Positions 7,186-16,666 are shown, counted from the first letter of the stretch. The stretch: 64,000 nucleotides of DNA from CAZSVE01 sp964610175 (GCA_964610175.1 CAZSVE010000003.1:1-64000); one strand, 5' to 3'. The notes: generated from the sequence alone by a model not told the origin. A program made the numbers and translations.

Positions 7186-10104
7186 TCACGCAATCCTTCT
7201 CACTTCCCCCTCTCCCTCCACATTCTCCACGCAGCGCCCGCAGAGTTCCGGGTGCTCGGTATTATTCACCCCGACGTCTTCCCGACGATGCCAGCAGCGG
7301 ACGCATTTTTTGTGGGGGCTGGCGGTAACCCGCAGCCAGAACGGGGAACCGCTTGGCCCGGAGGTGTCCGTTACCGTGGCCACGGCATCGTTCGGGGATT
7401 GTTGCGCGGGATGGACGTTGGCCTCGGAGGTGATGAGCACGAAACGGAGTTCGTCTCCCAATTGGCGCAGATCGGTGAATAACGCACCGTCGCAGTAGAT
7501 GTCCACTTGGGCATCCAGGGCCGAACCGATGACGCCAGCGGTACGGAGGCCCTCGAGTTCCCGATTGACGGCATCGCGCACGGCGATGATGCGTTCCCAG
7601 AATCGCGGGTCCTCCAGATCCTTTCCGTCGCCTTTCCCTGTATCACCCCCGGAGAGCGGCGCGAGATCGGTGTACCACTCGGCGAGGAAGACGGAGGGTT
7701 CGCGCTTGCCGGGGAGGTGTTGCCAGATCTCCTCGCTGGTGAAGCTCAGGATGGGGGCGAGCCAGCGCACCAGGGCCTCGGCGATGTGGTACAGGGCGGT
7801 CTGGGCGGAGCGGCGCGCCAGGCTGGCGGTTTTCGTGGTGTATTGGCGGTCCTTGATGATGTCGAGGTAAAGACTACCGAGGTCGACGGTGCAGAAGTTG
7901 TGGAGTTTTTGATAGACGATATGGAAATGGTTGTCCCGGTACGCGCTTTGGATATCGAGTTGCAATGTAGCGGTCCGGTGGACTACCCAACGGTCCAGGG
8001 CGAGCATTCGGTGGGGAGGGATGAGATCCCGATCCGGGTCGAAGCCGTGGAGGTTGGCGAGCAGGAAGCGCGCCGTGTTACGCAGCCGCCGGTAGGAGTC
8101 GGTCATGCGTTTCAGGATCTCGTCGGAGACGCTCATCTCGGCGCTGTAATCGGTGGCGGCCACCCATAGTCTCAGGATATCGGCGCCCAGTCGACTGACC
8201 ACCTGTTGCGGGGCGATGACATTGCCACGGGATTTGGACATCTTCATGCCTTGGGCGTCGACGGTGAATCCGTGGGTGAGCACGGCGCGGTAAGGGGCGC
8301 CCCGGCCCATGGCGAGGGAGGCGAGCAGGGAGGATTGGAACCAGCCGCGGTGCTGATCGGAGCCTTCGAGATAGAGGTCGGCGGGGAAACCCAATTCGTC
8401 GCGTTGGGAGAGGACGGTGAATTGGGTAGCGCCGGAATCGAACCATACATCGAGGGTATCGCTGACCTTTTGGTAGTCCCGTGCATCGGCTCCGAGCAAT
8501 TCTTCGGGGTCGAGATCGAACCAGGCATCGATGCCGCGTGTCTCGACGCGCCTGGCGACCTCGTCCAGTAAACGGACCGTATCCGGATGCGGAATGCCGG
8601 TTTCCTTGTGCACGAACAGGGTGATGGGTGTGCCCCAGCTGCGCTGGCGGGAGATGCACCAATCGGGGCGGTTTTCCACCATGCCGTGAATACGCGCCGC
8701 GCCCCAGTCGGGTTGCCAGGTGACGGAGGAGATGGCGGAAAGGGCGTTTTTACGAAGGGTTGCCTTGTCGGCGCTGTCCGCGGTGCCGGATCCCATGCGG
8801 ATGAACCACTGGGGCGTGGCCCGGAAGATGATGGGCGTTTTGTGCCGCCAGCAGTGGGGATAGCTGTGGTTTACGGTCTCGACGTGCATCAAGTGGCCGC
8901 TTTGTTCCAGGGCACCGATGATGAGGGAGTTGGCGTCCCAGACGTTTCGACCCTCGAGGAAGGGGGTTCCGGTGAGGAAGCGGCCATCGGGGCCCACGGG
9001 GTTGTCCACGGGGAGGTCATAGCGGTTGCCCACGACGTAGTCTTCCTGACCGTGGCCGGGTGCGGTGTGCACGGCGCCGGTTCCGGCCTCCAGGGTGACA
9101 TGTTCGCCCAGGATCAAGGGCACCATGCGCGGGTAAAGGGGATGGTATAGCATGAGGCCTTCCAGCCGGAGGCCGGGACAGAATCCGCGCACCTGGTATT
9201 TTTCGATGCCATAGCGAGCCATGGTGCCAATCAGGAGATCCTTGGCGAGCAACAGGCATTCTTCGCCCTGTTCGGTATCGATTTGTACCAATACGTAATC
9301 GAATTCGCCGTTCAAGGCCACGGCCTGGTTGGCGGGGAGTGTCCAGGGCGTGGTGGTCCAGATGAGGACCGAGATAGGCCCACGGGGGATTGTGTCCTGG
9401 TCCGCGTCTTGTTCGGTTTCGAGGCCGAATGCCCGCAGGAAGGCGGTCTCGTCCTGTACGGGGAAGCGGACATCGATGGCGGGGGATTGTCTGTCGTCGT
9501 ATTCGACTTCGGCCTCGGCCAGGGCGGACCCGCAATCGATGCACCAGTGGACCGGTTTGAAACCCCGATCGAGGTGTCCCGTTTCTATCACTTTGCCGAG
9601 CGCCCGGATGATATTGGCCTCGATGGCAAAATCCATGGTGAGATAGGGATGTTCCCAGTCACCCAGGATGCCGAGTCGCATGAAGTCCTTGCGCTGTTTG
9701 TCTACTTGTTTGGTGGCGTATTCCCGGCATGCTTTGCGGAACGCGCTGGCATGGATCTTTTGACCGGCCTTGCCGACACGTTTCTCCACCTGGTGCTCGA
9801 TGGGCAGGCCGTGACAGTCCCAGCCCGGTACATACGGGCAATCGAACCCATCCATTCCGCGTGCCTTCACGATGATGTCTTTGAGCACTTTGTTGACGGC
9901 ATGACCGATATGGATATCGCCATTGGCGTAAGGGGGACCATCGTGCAGGATGTAGCGTTTTTTCCCGGCGCGCGCCCGGCGCAGTCGCTCGTACAGGGAA
10001 AGTTCCTGCCAAAGGGCGAGAGTGGCAGGCTCGCGTCCGGCGAGATTGGCGCGCATGGGAAAACCGGTCTTGGGGAGGTTCAAGGTGTCTTTATAGTCGC
10101 TCAT
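7186..10104 (-). CDS. ileS: Isoleucyl-tRNA synthetase
   Basis: This class I aminoacyl-tRNA synthetase charges tRNA-Ile. The 972 residues contain HIGH at 65-68 (ANGDIHIGH), the editing domain (TTTPWTLPANQAV), KMSKS near residue 621 (GMKMSKSRGN), the anticodon-binding region, and a C-terminal zinc motif (KCVRCWHRR ... LCGRC) near 930-955. Length and domain order are normal for the bacterial IleS type. The usual gammaproteobacterial neighbours ribF and lspA are not beside it. The gene begins with ATG 10104 and is followed directly by the hicB remnant. Confidence 0.98.
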   Translation of the reverse strand: MSDYKDTLNLPKTGFPMRANLAGREPATLALWQELSLYERLRRARAGKKRYILHDGPPYANGDIHIGHAVNKVLKDIIVKARGMDGFDCPYVPGWDCHGLPIEHQVEKRVGKAGQKIHASAFRKACREYATKQVDKQRKDFMRLGILGDWEHPYLTMDFAIEANIIRALGKVIETGHLDRGFKPVHWCIDCGSALAEAEVEYDDRQSPAIDVRFPVQDETAFLRAFGLETEQDADQDTIPRGPISVLIWTTTPWTLPANQAVALNGEFDYVLVQIDTEQGEECLLLAKDLLIGTMARYGIEKYQVRGFCPGLRLEGLMLYHPLYPRMVPLILGEHVTLEAGTGAVHTAPGHGQEDYVVGNRYDLPVDNPVGPDGRFLTGTPFLEGRNVWDANSLIIGALEQSGHLMHVETVNHSYPHCWRHKTPIIFRATPQWFIRMGSGTADSADKATLRKNALSAISSVTWQPDWGAARIHGMVENRPDWCISRQRSWGTPITLFVHKETGIPHPDTVRLLDEVARRVETRGIDAWFDLDPEELLGADARDYQKVSDTLDVWFDSGATQFTVLSQRDELGFPADLYLEGSDQHRGWFQSSLLASLAMGRGAPYRAVLTHGFTVDAQGMKMSKSRGNVIAPQQVVSRLGADILRLWVAATDYSAEMSVSDEILKRMTDSYRRLRNTARFLLANLHGFDPDRDLIPPHRMLALDRWVVHRTATLQLDIQSAYRDNHFHIVYQKLHNFCTVDLGSLYLDIIKDRQYTTKTASLARRSAQTALYHIAEALVRWLAPILSFTSEEIWQHLPGKREPSVFLAEWYTDLAPLSGGDTGKGDGKDLEDPRFWERIIAVRDAVNRELEGLRTAGVIGSALDAQVDIYCDGALFTDLRQLGDELRFVLITSEANVHPAQQSPNDAVATVTDTSGPSGSPFWLRVTASPHKKCVRCWHRREDVGVNNTEHPELCGRCVENVEGEGEVRRIA

Positions 10105-10412
10105 CGGGATGAATTTCCTTTAGTGCCCATCTCCTCGAGACGCGGTAAACACCCAAGGGTTCGATGGGGTCTTATTTGGCGTGATTGCTGATTTATTTGT
10201 TTTCCGCCCGGTCTGGTAAATGAGCCATGTTTTGCATGATGTCGATTTTCACCCGAATCCTCGAATCACGCTTTATCGGTTCGAGGAGAGGCTTTGCTGG
10301 CGTTTCGAAGGCCGTTGCGATATCCCGGGCGATGACCATGCCGGGATTCGGTTGTCTCGGGATGAATCGGGGGGTGGTCTTGCGTTGGACCTTGGCTGCA
10401 GTGGCGATTCCG

Positions 10413-10505
10413 TTCAGGTATCGGAAAAACAAGGATTCGAGGGAATCGGTGCATGCGCCAGGGGCCACCCCGCTTCAGTCCTGGCGCGAAGCGCTAGCAT
10501 GTTCC
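10413..10505 (+). repeat. Repeat family B, copy
   Basis: It contains TATCGGAAAAACAAGGATTC, then GCGCCAGGGGCCACCCCGC, and ends CCTGGCGCGAAGCGCTAGC; the hairpin core is GGCGC-GAA-GCGCT. Confidence 0.8.
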
Positions 10506-10517
10506 ATGGGTGCATTT

Positions 10518-10629
10518 CTAGCGAAGCTTATGCTCGGACCGACAACGCATGACCCCGTATCGGTAAAGCGGAATCGGTGTCTTGTAAAACTTGATTCCAA
10601 TTGTGAAGTCGAGCGGGAAATAAACAAAA
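10518..10629 (+). repeat. Repeat family A, full copy
   Basis: It begins CTAGCGAAGCTTATGCTCGG, has CTTGTAAAACTTGATTCC in the middle, and ends GAGCGGGAAATAAACAAA. Confidence 0.9.
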
Positions 10630-10741
10630 TAAATAAGTATATTCAAATGATGATGATAAGCTTAAAATTCTTGCTTTAGCAATTTGCGGCGAGTCGATCG
10701 AACCGGCAGTCCGAGGTTTCCTTCGAGCGAGAGGACCGTTT

Positions 10742-10843
10742 CGGAACATGTTGGCGCTTTGCGCCAGGATTGAAGTGGGGTGGGCCCTGGCGCACGCACC
10801 GGGATTCTCGGAATCTTTGTTTTTCCGACACCTGAACAGAAAG
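10742..10843 (-). repeat. Repeat family B, inverted copy
   Basis: Plus strand reads ATGTTGGCGCTTTGCGCCAG, then AAGTGGGGTGGGCCCTGGCG, then TTTGTTTTTCCGA; it is the reverse of the copy at 10413..10505. Confidence 0.8.
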
Positions 10844-11045
10844 CCGAAGTCTCCATAAAGCTTCCCCAGGAAGCCTGCCCCGAAACACCAATATCAAAAC
10901 ACGAATTTTGCTTTACCAATGCATGAATCATGCTTTGTCGATTCGAGTACAAGCTTCACTAGAGGATCAATCGATGGCGCTTGTTTCGTGACAACCCTGC
11001 CTTGATCCGTGGCTATGGCGAGCTTGAATCTCAAAAGGTCTCCAA

Positions 11046-11834
11046 ATGGTTCCTAAAGGTCGCGTTGCCCGTGCAACGCCACGGCAAAGATTCCACGATT
11101 GGCTTTCCCATCCCCCCGGAAGCATGTTATTGAATACCGAGGCAAGGCTGCTCGGTGATTCTCTCGGCTCTCTTTTTGGCTATCACCTCGTGCAGGTAGG
11201 CCGATTGAGTAATACGGACCTGCTGGCGCAGAGTAGAATTCCGCACCGCGTTATCGTGGAAATAGATAACAGTCGACAGGTTTCCGGTTATCCCCACCTT
11301 CGCGCCGAACCTGATGCCTTGCCCATGGCCTCCGACAGCATCGACGTAATCATCCTTCCCCACGTGCTCGAGTTCTCTCCCCACATGCAGGAAATAATCA
11401 AGGAAACGAAGCGGGTCCTGGTCGCGGAAGGACATCTACTCATCCTTGCCTTCGATGTCTGGAGTCTCGTTGGTATTTGGTCTCTGCTATTCGGGAAGGA
11501 AGGAGAGGAGCCCTGGATGCCTTGTCAGGGGGGACGATTCCCGGGTTTCGGTCGAGTCAAGGGGTGGATTACCGCCATGGGCTTCGACGTCATTTCCGTG
11601 AAGCGATATTTTTTTCGACCGCCGATCCGCATGGGCAGCATTATGAATCATGGGAGAATTTCCGATCCGCTGCGTTTTCTCGACACCGTTGGCCCCCGTT
11701 TTTGGCCATTTTTCTCCGGTGCATACCTTTTGGTAGCGAAAAAGCGTGTAACGGCACTAACACCGAGGAAATCGCTGTGGCGACAACCGAAGCGACCTTT
11801 GATCGCGGTGGGGCTCGGGAGGCCTTCTTCGTAA
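11046..11834 (+). CDS. Class I SAM-dependent methyltransferase (YafS-like)
   Basis: This 262-residue protein has a methyltransferase fold of the Methyltransf_11 type. The GxG loop is poorly conserved. The acidic and post-motif regions read ALPMASDSIDVIILPHVLEF and ETKRVLVAEGHLLILAFDVW, which are typical. It resembles the YafS-like proteins that often lie near gloB/rnhA in gammaproteobacteria. The N-terminal DWLSHPPGSMLLNTEARLL fits that group and supports the start at 11046. Substrate unknown. It stands alone between repeat-rich gaps. The basic C-terminal tail after LLVAKKR is weakly conserved. Confidence 0.75.
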   Translation: MVPKGRVARATPRQRFHDWLSHPPGSMLLNTEARLLGDSLGSLFGYHLVQVGRLSNTDLLAQSRIPHRVIVEIDNSRQVSGYPHLRAEPDALPMASDSIDVIILPHVLEFSPHMQEIIKETKRVLVAEGHLLILAFDVWSLVGIWSLLFGKEGEEPWMPCQGGRFPGFGRVKGWITAMGFDVISVKRYFFRPPIRMGSIMNHGRISDPLRFLDTVGPRFWPFFSGAYLLVAKKRVTALTPRKSLWRQPKRPLIAVGLGRPSS

Positions 11835-12405
11835 GTCGTATTCCCCCCTTCGGGGCAGTCGGATCGGGGACTTTCAAGTCCGACTACGCCGTGCCGCCCC
11901 GCCTGGGAGAGAGCTTTTGATTCCTACAGGTAGACTCGGCGCAACCGCAACGGATAACCGACTACCCTGTGCGTTCGCCTGTGCGCTCGGAGATGGTCAC
12001 CACGACACCATCGCCGGAGGCAGGCACGGTGTGCTCGGCATTGAGCGGCGATCGGGATTCATCCGTTCAGGATGCTCGGGTTTCAGAGCCGGCCTTGAAA
12101 TCCCTCGTCATGGCGAGGCGGAAACCCGGCTGTGGCCTACAAAAGTGCACAAGGCCAAAAATCGCGGAGTGTAGCGGACTACATGACGCGGTTTTTGGCC
12201 TTGTTGTGTGATGCGGTGGGCCGCGAATCGGAGAGCACCGCGGTAGACCAGGAATATCGAGACAGGCTCTCGGGAAGGAACGGCAAGGGGACTTGGGGAT
12301 CGGCAGGAAACTCGGGGGACCTCACTTCGATGAACCATGCATGCATTTCGGCACTTATCTCAAGCACCCTGGCTCAAGTGCTTTGGCTCAAGCGTTTTTT
12401 ATAAC
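11835..12405. other. Intergenic region without a recognised gene
   Basis: Open frames exist on both strands but none reads like a protein. Near the rpsT end (12358..12420) GGCTCAAG-type words repeat (CCTGGCTCAAGTGCTTTGG, CTCAAGCG, CTCAAGCGC), giving a short imperfect direct repeat. No clean terminator for rpsT is seen. Confidence 0.4.
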
Positions 12406-12687
12406 TCAAGCGCTTTGGGAACCTTCTCCCATGGCCTTGATGTGAGCACTAAGGCGGCTCTTGTGCCGCGCCGCTTTGTTCTTGTGAATCAATCCCCGCC
12501 CGGCCATGCGATCCACGATAGGCACTGCCGCCTTGAAAGCAACCTCCGCCTCCGCTTTATCTCCGGCTACAATCGCCTTGCTTACCTTTTTGAGGTGGGT
12601 GCGCAACATGGAACGCCTGCTGGCATTGAATTTACGACGCTTTTCCGCTTGGCGGACGCGCTTTTTAGCTTGTGATGAATTAGCCAC
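12406..12687 (-). CDS. rpsT: 30S ribosomal protein S20
   Basis: This small-subunit protein binds 16S rRNA. The 93 residues begin MANSSQAKKRVRQAEKRR and include SRRSMLRTHLKKV, typical of bS20; the composition is strongly basic in the N-terminal half. It is a single-gene unit, as is usual. The C-terminal tail after RLSAHIKA is slightly longer than the common 87-88 residues. Confidence 0.97.
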   Translation of the reverse strand: MANSSQAKKRVRQAEKRRKFNASRRSMLRTHLKKVSKAIVAGDKAEAEVAFKAAVPIVDRMAGRGLIHKNKAARHKSRLSAHIKAMGEGSQSA

Positions 12688-12844
12688 GATTACACTCGTA
12701 TTTCGGTTGGATTAACGAGGTGCGAACTATGCGTTTTTACGCCCTTTTTGTCAAATCGAATCGGGAAATACAACGCTCGGCGATGGCTTGCGCCGTTTCG
12801 GCCAATCGCTGGGTAAAGAGTCGATAATCGCACCATGCTCGTTA

Positions 12845-12955
12845 ATTTGTTTATTTCCTGCTCAGCTTCACCATTGGATCAAGTTTTGCAAGGCACCAAT
12901 CTCGCTTTACCAATATCGGGTCATGTGTTGTCGGCTCGAGGCGAAGCTTCGCTAG
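12845..12955 (-). repeat. Repeat family A, full copy
   Basis: Plus strand reads ATTTGTTTATTTCCTGCTC ... AAGTTTTGCAAGGCACC ... GAGGCGAAGCTTCGCTAG. Confidence 0.9.
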
Positions 12956-12956
12956 T

Positions 12957-13062
12957 CTGTTTATTTCCCGCTCATCTTCGCAAACGAGTCGCCATTTTAC
13001 GAAACACCAGTTTTGCTTTACCGAATGCTAAATCATGTCGGTTCGAGCACAAGCTTGGCTAG
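12957..13062 (-). repeat. Repeat family A, full copy in tandem with the previous one
   Basis: Plus strand reads TGTTTATTTCCCGCTCATC ... CATTTTACGAAACACCAG ... TTCGAGCACAAGCTTGGCTAG. Confidence 0.9.
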
Positions 13063-13110
13063 GATTTTCAACGGATCTTTCCAGACCTGAAAAACAACTG
13101 GAGCGCTCCC

Positions 13111-13962
13111 CTACTCGATCTCCACCTCTCCGGTAAAGACGACCGCTGCCGGGCCGGTCATATAGACGTGGTTATCGATTTCAAGCCATTCGATGCCGAG
13201 ATCACCGCCCAGGAGTTTCACGGTAACCTTGCGGTCGGTGAGATCGTCCAGGATGGCGGCGACCGCCGTGGCGCAGGCACCGGTGCCGCAGGCCAGGGTT
13301 TCCCCCGAGCCGCGTTCCCAGACCCGCATCTGGATGGTGTCGCGGGAGATTATCCTGGCAAACTCGACATTGGTGCGGTTGGGGAAGTGGGGATGGACTT
13401 CCAGTGCCTTGCCGTCTACCAATACCTGTTGGTCGGTGATCTCGTCGACGAAGATGACGGCGTGGGGATTGCCCATGGAGACGCAGGTCATTGCATAGTC
13501 GCGCCCGGCTCCCAGAGAGACCGAGGTCCTGGCTGGATTGGCGTCCACGGCAACGGGGATATCCGGCCCATCGAGGATGGGCTCGCCCATGTCGACGCGA
13601 ACACTGCCGACCTTGCCATGATCGATGCCGAGCCCCAGGATCAGGGTACCGGCGCCGGTCTTGATGCGGAGGGTCTCGGAGGTGGCGTAGCCGCTTTCGT
13701 ACAGGAACTTGCCGACGCAGCGGATGGCATTGCCGCACATCTCGGCCTCGGAGCCGTCGGCATTGAACATGCGCATGCCGAAGTCGGCGTCATCATGGGG
13801 CAGGATGAGCACGATGCCATCTCCCCCGATACCGAAGTGCCGGTGGGAGAGCCTGATGGCGGTTCGGGAAGGGTTTGCGATGAGCCCGGGGTTTGCGATG
13901 CAATCGAAGTAGATGTAATCGTTGCCGAGGCCGTGCATTTTCGTGAAGGGGATAGCGCGCAT
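13111..13962 (-). CDS. dapF: Diaminopimelate epimerase
   Basis: It interconverts LL- and meso-diaminopimelate in lysine and peptidoglycan synthesis. The 283 residues begin FTKMHGLGNDYIYFD. The two catalytic cysteines are seen in EMCGNAIRCVGKF and ETLACGTGACATA. Normal length. In many gammaproteobacteria it directly follows lysA; here the order lysA-dapF is preserved on the minus strand, but two extra genes and repeats (about 1.3 kb) lie between them. Confidence 0.98.
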   Translation of the reverse strand: MRAIPFTKMHGLGNDYIYFDCIANPGLIANPSRTAIRLSHRHFGIGGDGIVLILPHDDADFGMRMFNADGSEAEMCGNAIRCVGKFLYESGYATSETLRIKTGAGTLILGLGIDHGKVGSVRVDMGEPILDGPDIPVAVDANPARTSVSLGAGRDYAMTCVSMGNPHAVIFVDEITDQQVLVDGKALEVHPHFPNRTNVEFARIISRDTIQMRVWERGSGETLACGTGACATAVAAILDDLTDRKVTVKLLGGDLGIEWLEIDNHVYMTGPAAVVFTGEVEIE

Positions 13963-14042
13963 GGGTATCGTCGGGACGTGGGTTATTTTCTCGGGGAAGG
14001 CGATTGGAAAGCAGAATAATATGGCAACATGACCATGCCGGA

Positions 14043-14663
14043 TCAGGTAATGACTTTTCGGGCGAGTTTTGCCAGTTTTGCTTTCTGCAAAATGGAAAAG
14101 TGCGTATCGGCCACATAAAACAAACCGCTCAATGCATAAAAATCACGCTTCAAGTTTTCGGGTACGGCGCTTATTTCTTTATAGTCGAGGTAGTGGGATA
14201 CCGATGCCCAGGCGTCTTGGGCGATGGTTCTTACCTGTATTTCGAATGGAGTGGAAGTTAATGCATCATTGGATTGGGCGTCGCTTTTCAGTCTGGCTTC
14301 GAGGTGTAGAGACATATAGCCAAAGATCTGCATTTCCGAAGCATTGACCTTGTCATCTTCTTCGAAGACATCGAATTCTTCTTTGATGATATCGCTGATT
14401 TCATCCAGTTCGGAAAGGAAAAGACATACGATACGAAACCCAATCAGGTCATGGATTTGTTCGAATGGTTTACTGATTCCCTTTCTTTGGGCCTTATCGA
14501 GCAGTGAATCGATCTCTTCGATCCGCGAGGTCAGGGCATGTATTTTTATCCCGTGTCTTTCTATGGATTCATTTAGAATACGCTCGACCTCCCCGACTAA
14601 TCGTCCATAATCACGCCGATTGGCATGATATTGTTCGATAATGGACCTTTTATCCATTTTCAT
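14043..14663 (-). CDS. Stand-alone RelA/SpoT-domain protein (candidate toxSAS-type nucleotidyltransferase)
   Basis: This 206-residue protein is made of one RelA/SpoT nucleotidyltransferase domain. Motifs seen: HDLIGFRIVCLF (71-82), GYMSLH (115-120), EIQVRT (141-146) and AWASVSHYLDYK (151-162), in the order expected for small alarmone synthetases. It lacks the hydrolase, TGS and ACT domains of RelA/SpoT proper. The stretch that in housekeeping synthetases carries the RxKD/PK motif is shortened, so its product or target may not be ppGpp. Its ATG overlaps the stop of the GrlR-like gene by ATGA, the layout of an antitoxin-first TA pair. The codons are AT-richer than those of lysA and dapF, which suggests transfer. 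Confidence 0.8.
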   Translation of the reverse strand: MKMDKRSIIEQYHANRRDYGRLVGEVERILNESIERHGIKIHALTSRIEEIDSLLDKAQRKGISKPFEQIHDLIGFRIVCLFLSELDEISDIIKEEFDVFEEDDKVNASEMQIFGYMSLHLEARLKSDAQSNDALTSTPFEIQVRTIAQDAWASVSHYLDYKEISAVPENLKRDFYALSGLFYVADTHFSILQKAKLAKLARKVIT

Positions 14664-15004
14664 GATTCCAGGTCTTCCTTTTTTTTCCCTTTGATCAAAA
14701 TTCCCATCTCAGGGATTTCTGGTATGCTCCCCGTCGCTCTAAAATCATATTTGTCCAACTTTCCATTTATTCTCAGTTGGAAATAATCGAGATTGCCGAA
14801 TACGGAAGTACTATTGATATCATATTTAATGATGATCAAATCGGCATCGATTTTATGATCGATAGCGTTGCATGTCCCGGAATAGTAATAACCTGTATCC
14901 CCACCCAACGCGCGCCCATTGTTGACGACCAATACCCCTCTGCCATATCTGTTCATCGTTGTCTCAAACTCCACGGTCCATAATCCATTCAGCATATCGG
15001 ACAT
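14660..15004 (-). CDS. GrlR-like regulatory protein
   Basis: This 114-residue protein fits the GrlR family (small calycin-like beta-barrel, first known as a negative regulator of type III secretion). Features seen: LNGLWTVEFE at 5-14, GRGVLVVNNGRALGGDTGYYYSG, and SVFGNLDYFQLRINGKLD, with the basic end GILIKGKKK. The start at 15004 is supported by AAGGAGA six bases upstream. It overlaps the RelA/SpoT-domain gene by four bases. There is no type III secretion gene in the window, so here it more likely senses a ligand for, or restrains, its partner; that is inference. Confidence 0.75.
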   Translation of the reverse strand: MSDMLNGLWTVEFETTMNRYGRGVLVVNNGRALGGDTGYYYSGTCNAIDHKIDADLIIIKYDINSTSVFGNLDYFQLRINGKLDKYDFRATGSIPEIPEMGILIKGKKKEDLES

Positions 15005-15149
15005 ATCTATCTCCTTCAGGTTCGATTATTGGGTGGCATTACTGAAGTAATATGGCACATTGATTCGTTTATTTTCCGCTCATCTTCGCTAGACGCCAGG
15101 CTCTCGGTGAACCCGTGAAAGGGAGGCAATCCGAGAATCCCGAGGATCG

Positions 15150-15235
15150 GGTATCGGGAAAACAGAGATCCCGAGAAAACCGATGCGCCAAGACCCATCC
15201 CGCTTCGGTCTTGGCGCGAAGCGCCGACACGTTCT
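15150..15235 (+). repeat. Repeat family B, copy
   Basis: It contains GTATCGGGAAAACAGAGATC and ends GGTCTTGGCGCGAAGCGCCG. It lies just beyond the 3' end of lysA. A collapsed family A copy (CGTTTATTTTCCGCTCATC joined to TTCGCTAG, 15065..15092) precedes it. Confidence 0.8.
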
Positions 15236-15240
15236 CCTTT

Positions 15241-16500
15241 TCACGCCTGACCATTCGCGAATTCCCGGCTATCTTCGATGTCGGCCAGAGCCGACTCCGC
15301 AACAATCCGGTCCACGAGTTCTTCATTACCGAGTCTTCTCCGAACCAGCTGCAAGCTGCCCCGATACACCATGGCCTCCGCGGGCATGGGGCGCAGGTTG
15401 TAGACCCCCCCCATGCTGTAGCAATAGGCACCGGCGTTTTGGATGGCGAGGAGGTCGCCCTCGCGGATCTCGGGGATAGGGCGCTGCTCGGCGAAGCGGT
15501 CGCCGGTCTCGCAGATGTTGCCACAGACATCGTAACGATGGGGCCTGCCGTCGGGGTTGGTCAGGTTGACGATATGGTGATAGGCATCGTACATCACCGG
15601 GCGGATGAGCTGCGGGAAACCCGAGTTGCAACCCACGATGATGCGTTCATTATTGTGTTTGATGGTGTTGACTTCCACGATCAGGTAACCCGCCTCGGCG
15701 ACCACGTACTTGCCGGGCTCGAAGCGCATTTCCAGCGCTGCACCGTATCCCTCGCAAAATGCCGTGAAGAGGCGGGTGATCTCCGCCCCCATGGCCGGAT
15801 AATCGACACGCCCCTCGTCCGGTCGATACGGGACCTTGAAGCCGCCGCCGAAATCCAGGAACTCCAGCGCCGGGAAGTTCCTTCTGGTGGCGATGGTCAT
15901 GAGGTTTTTCATGCTCTGGTACACCGATTCCGTCATGGTCAGCCCGGAACCGGTATGCTCGTGCAGGCCCACCACGGTGAGGCGGTATCGATCCGTGATC
16001 TCCCTTACCCTGGCCACATCCTGGAGCAGGATACCGAATTTGGTCACATCGCCGCCGGTGCGCACCTTGGCATCCTCGCCATCCACCACATCCGGATTGA
16101 AGCGCAGGCACACCCGGGAACCGGGGAATTCGTCTCCGAATCGTGCCAGGCGCGACAGGGAATCGATATTGAGCAGGATGCCGGTGGCCTGGATGGCGCG
16201 CACCTCGTCATCGGTCATGTTGTTGGCGGTATAGAGGATGCGCTCACGATCGAAGCCGAGACGCCTGGCGAGGAGCACCTCGGCGGGGCTCACCGTATCC
16301 AGATGGGCGCCGATGTCGTTCAGGACCTTCAGGAGGCCGGGATTGTAGTTGGCCTTCATGGCGTAGTGGATCTCGAGCCTGGGCCAGGCAATGAACCTCT
16401 GCAATTCCCGGTAGCGTTGCACCACCAGGTCGGCATCGTACAGATAAAGGGGCGTGCCGAATTCCCTGGCGGCTGCAATCAGTTCTTTTGTCGTCGGCAT
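15241..16500 (-). CDS. lysA: Diaminopimelate decarboxylase
   Basis: This PLP enzyme performs the last step of lysine synthesis, meso-DAP to L-lysine. The 419 residues show the alanine-racemase-fold N-terminal half with the PLP lysine motif HYAMKANYN near residue 48, the HTGSG motif (GLHEHTGSGLT), FEPGKYVVAEAG, and the C-terminal CGNICETGDRFAEQ and QNAGAYCYSMG. Length is normal. dapF is the next metabolic gene downstream, beyond the inserted GrlR/RelA-SpoT pair. Confidence 0.97.
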   Translation of the reverse strand: MPTTKELIAAAREFGTPLYLYDADLVVQRYRELQRFIAWPRLEIHYAMKANYNPGLLKVLNDIGAHLDTVSPAEVLLARRLGFDRERILYTANNMTDDEVRAIQATGILLNIDSLSRLARFGDEFPGSRVCLRFNPDVVDGEDAKVRTGGDVTKFGILLQDVARVREITDRYRLTVVGLHEHTGSGLTMTESVYQSMKNLMTIATRRNFPALEFLDFGGGFKVPYRPDEGRVDYPAMGAEITRLFTAFCEGYGAALEMRFEPGKYVVAEAGYLIVEVNTIKHNNERIIVGCNSGFPQLIRPVMYDAYHHIVNLTNPDGRPHRYDVCGNICETGDRFAEQRPIPEIREGDLLAIQNAGAYCYSMGGVYNLRPMPAEAMVYRGSLQLVRRRLGNEELVDRIVAESALADIEDSREFANGQA

Positions 16501-16534
16501 GGGTTTTCCTCGTGTCGATGCGGCTCGCTAGAGG

Positions 16535-16605
16535 GGAGAAATCTTCCGACTTTCTCGGGATCTCGAGCGCACAGGATCTCTCCCTTTGGTCGAAATGACA
16601 AAAAG
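16535..16605. repeat. Repeat family C, copy
   Basis: AGAAATCTTCCGACTTTCTC ... GGATCTCTCCCTTTGGTCGAAATGAC. The pattern of an ATCT-flanked block ending in TCGAAATGA recurs at 18612..18700 and 36075..36165. Confidence 0.6.
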
Positions 16606-16666
16606 CCGATTTTTCGATCGTTTTGTTCGAGATTTCCCGGATAACGGGCTGGTTATTACCCTGGGG

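Larger units (their letters stand above)
10105..11045. other. Repeat-filled intergenic region
   Basis: I see no gene. It contains a degenerate family A copy (10190..10302, minus), family B (10413..10505, plus), family A (10518..10629, plus), family B (10742..10843, minus) and a family A fragment (about 10895..10962, minus). The two B copies face each other around an A copy. Confidence 0.7.
12688..13110. other. Intergenic region with two family A copies
   Basis: Two minus-oriented family A copies lie head to tail (12845..12955 and 12957..13062). The first 150 bases upstream of rpsT should hold its promoter, but I cannot pick out a convincing -35/-10 pair. Confidence 0.6.

Noticed and set aside
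8587..10191. Several 190-300-codon frames opposite ileS
   Set aside because: They lie wholly within the ileS coding region and are composition shadows.
12845..13062. Tandem family A repeats as a CRISPR array
   Set aside because: Units are about 108 bp, diverged, abutting rather than separated by unique spacers, and no cas gene is present.
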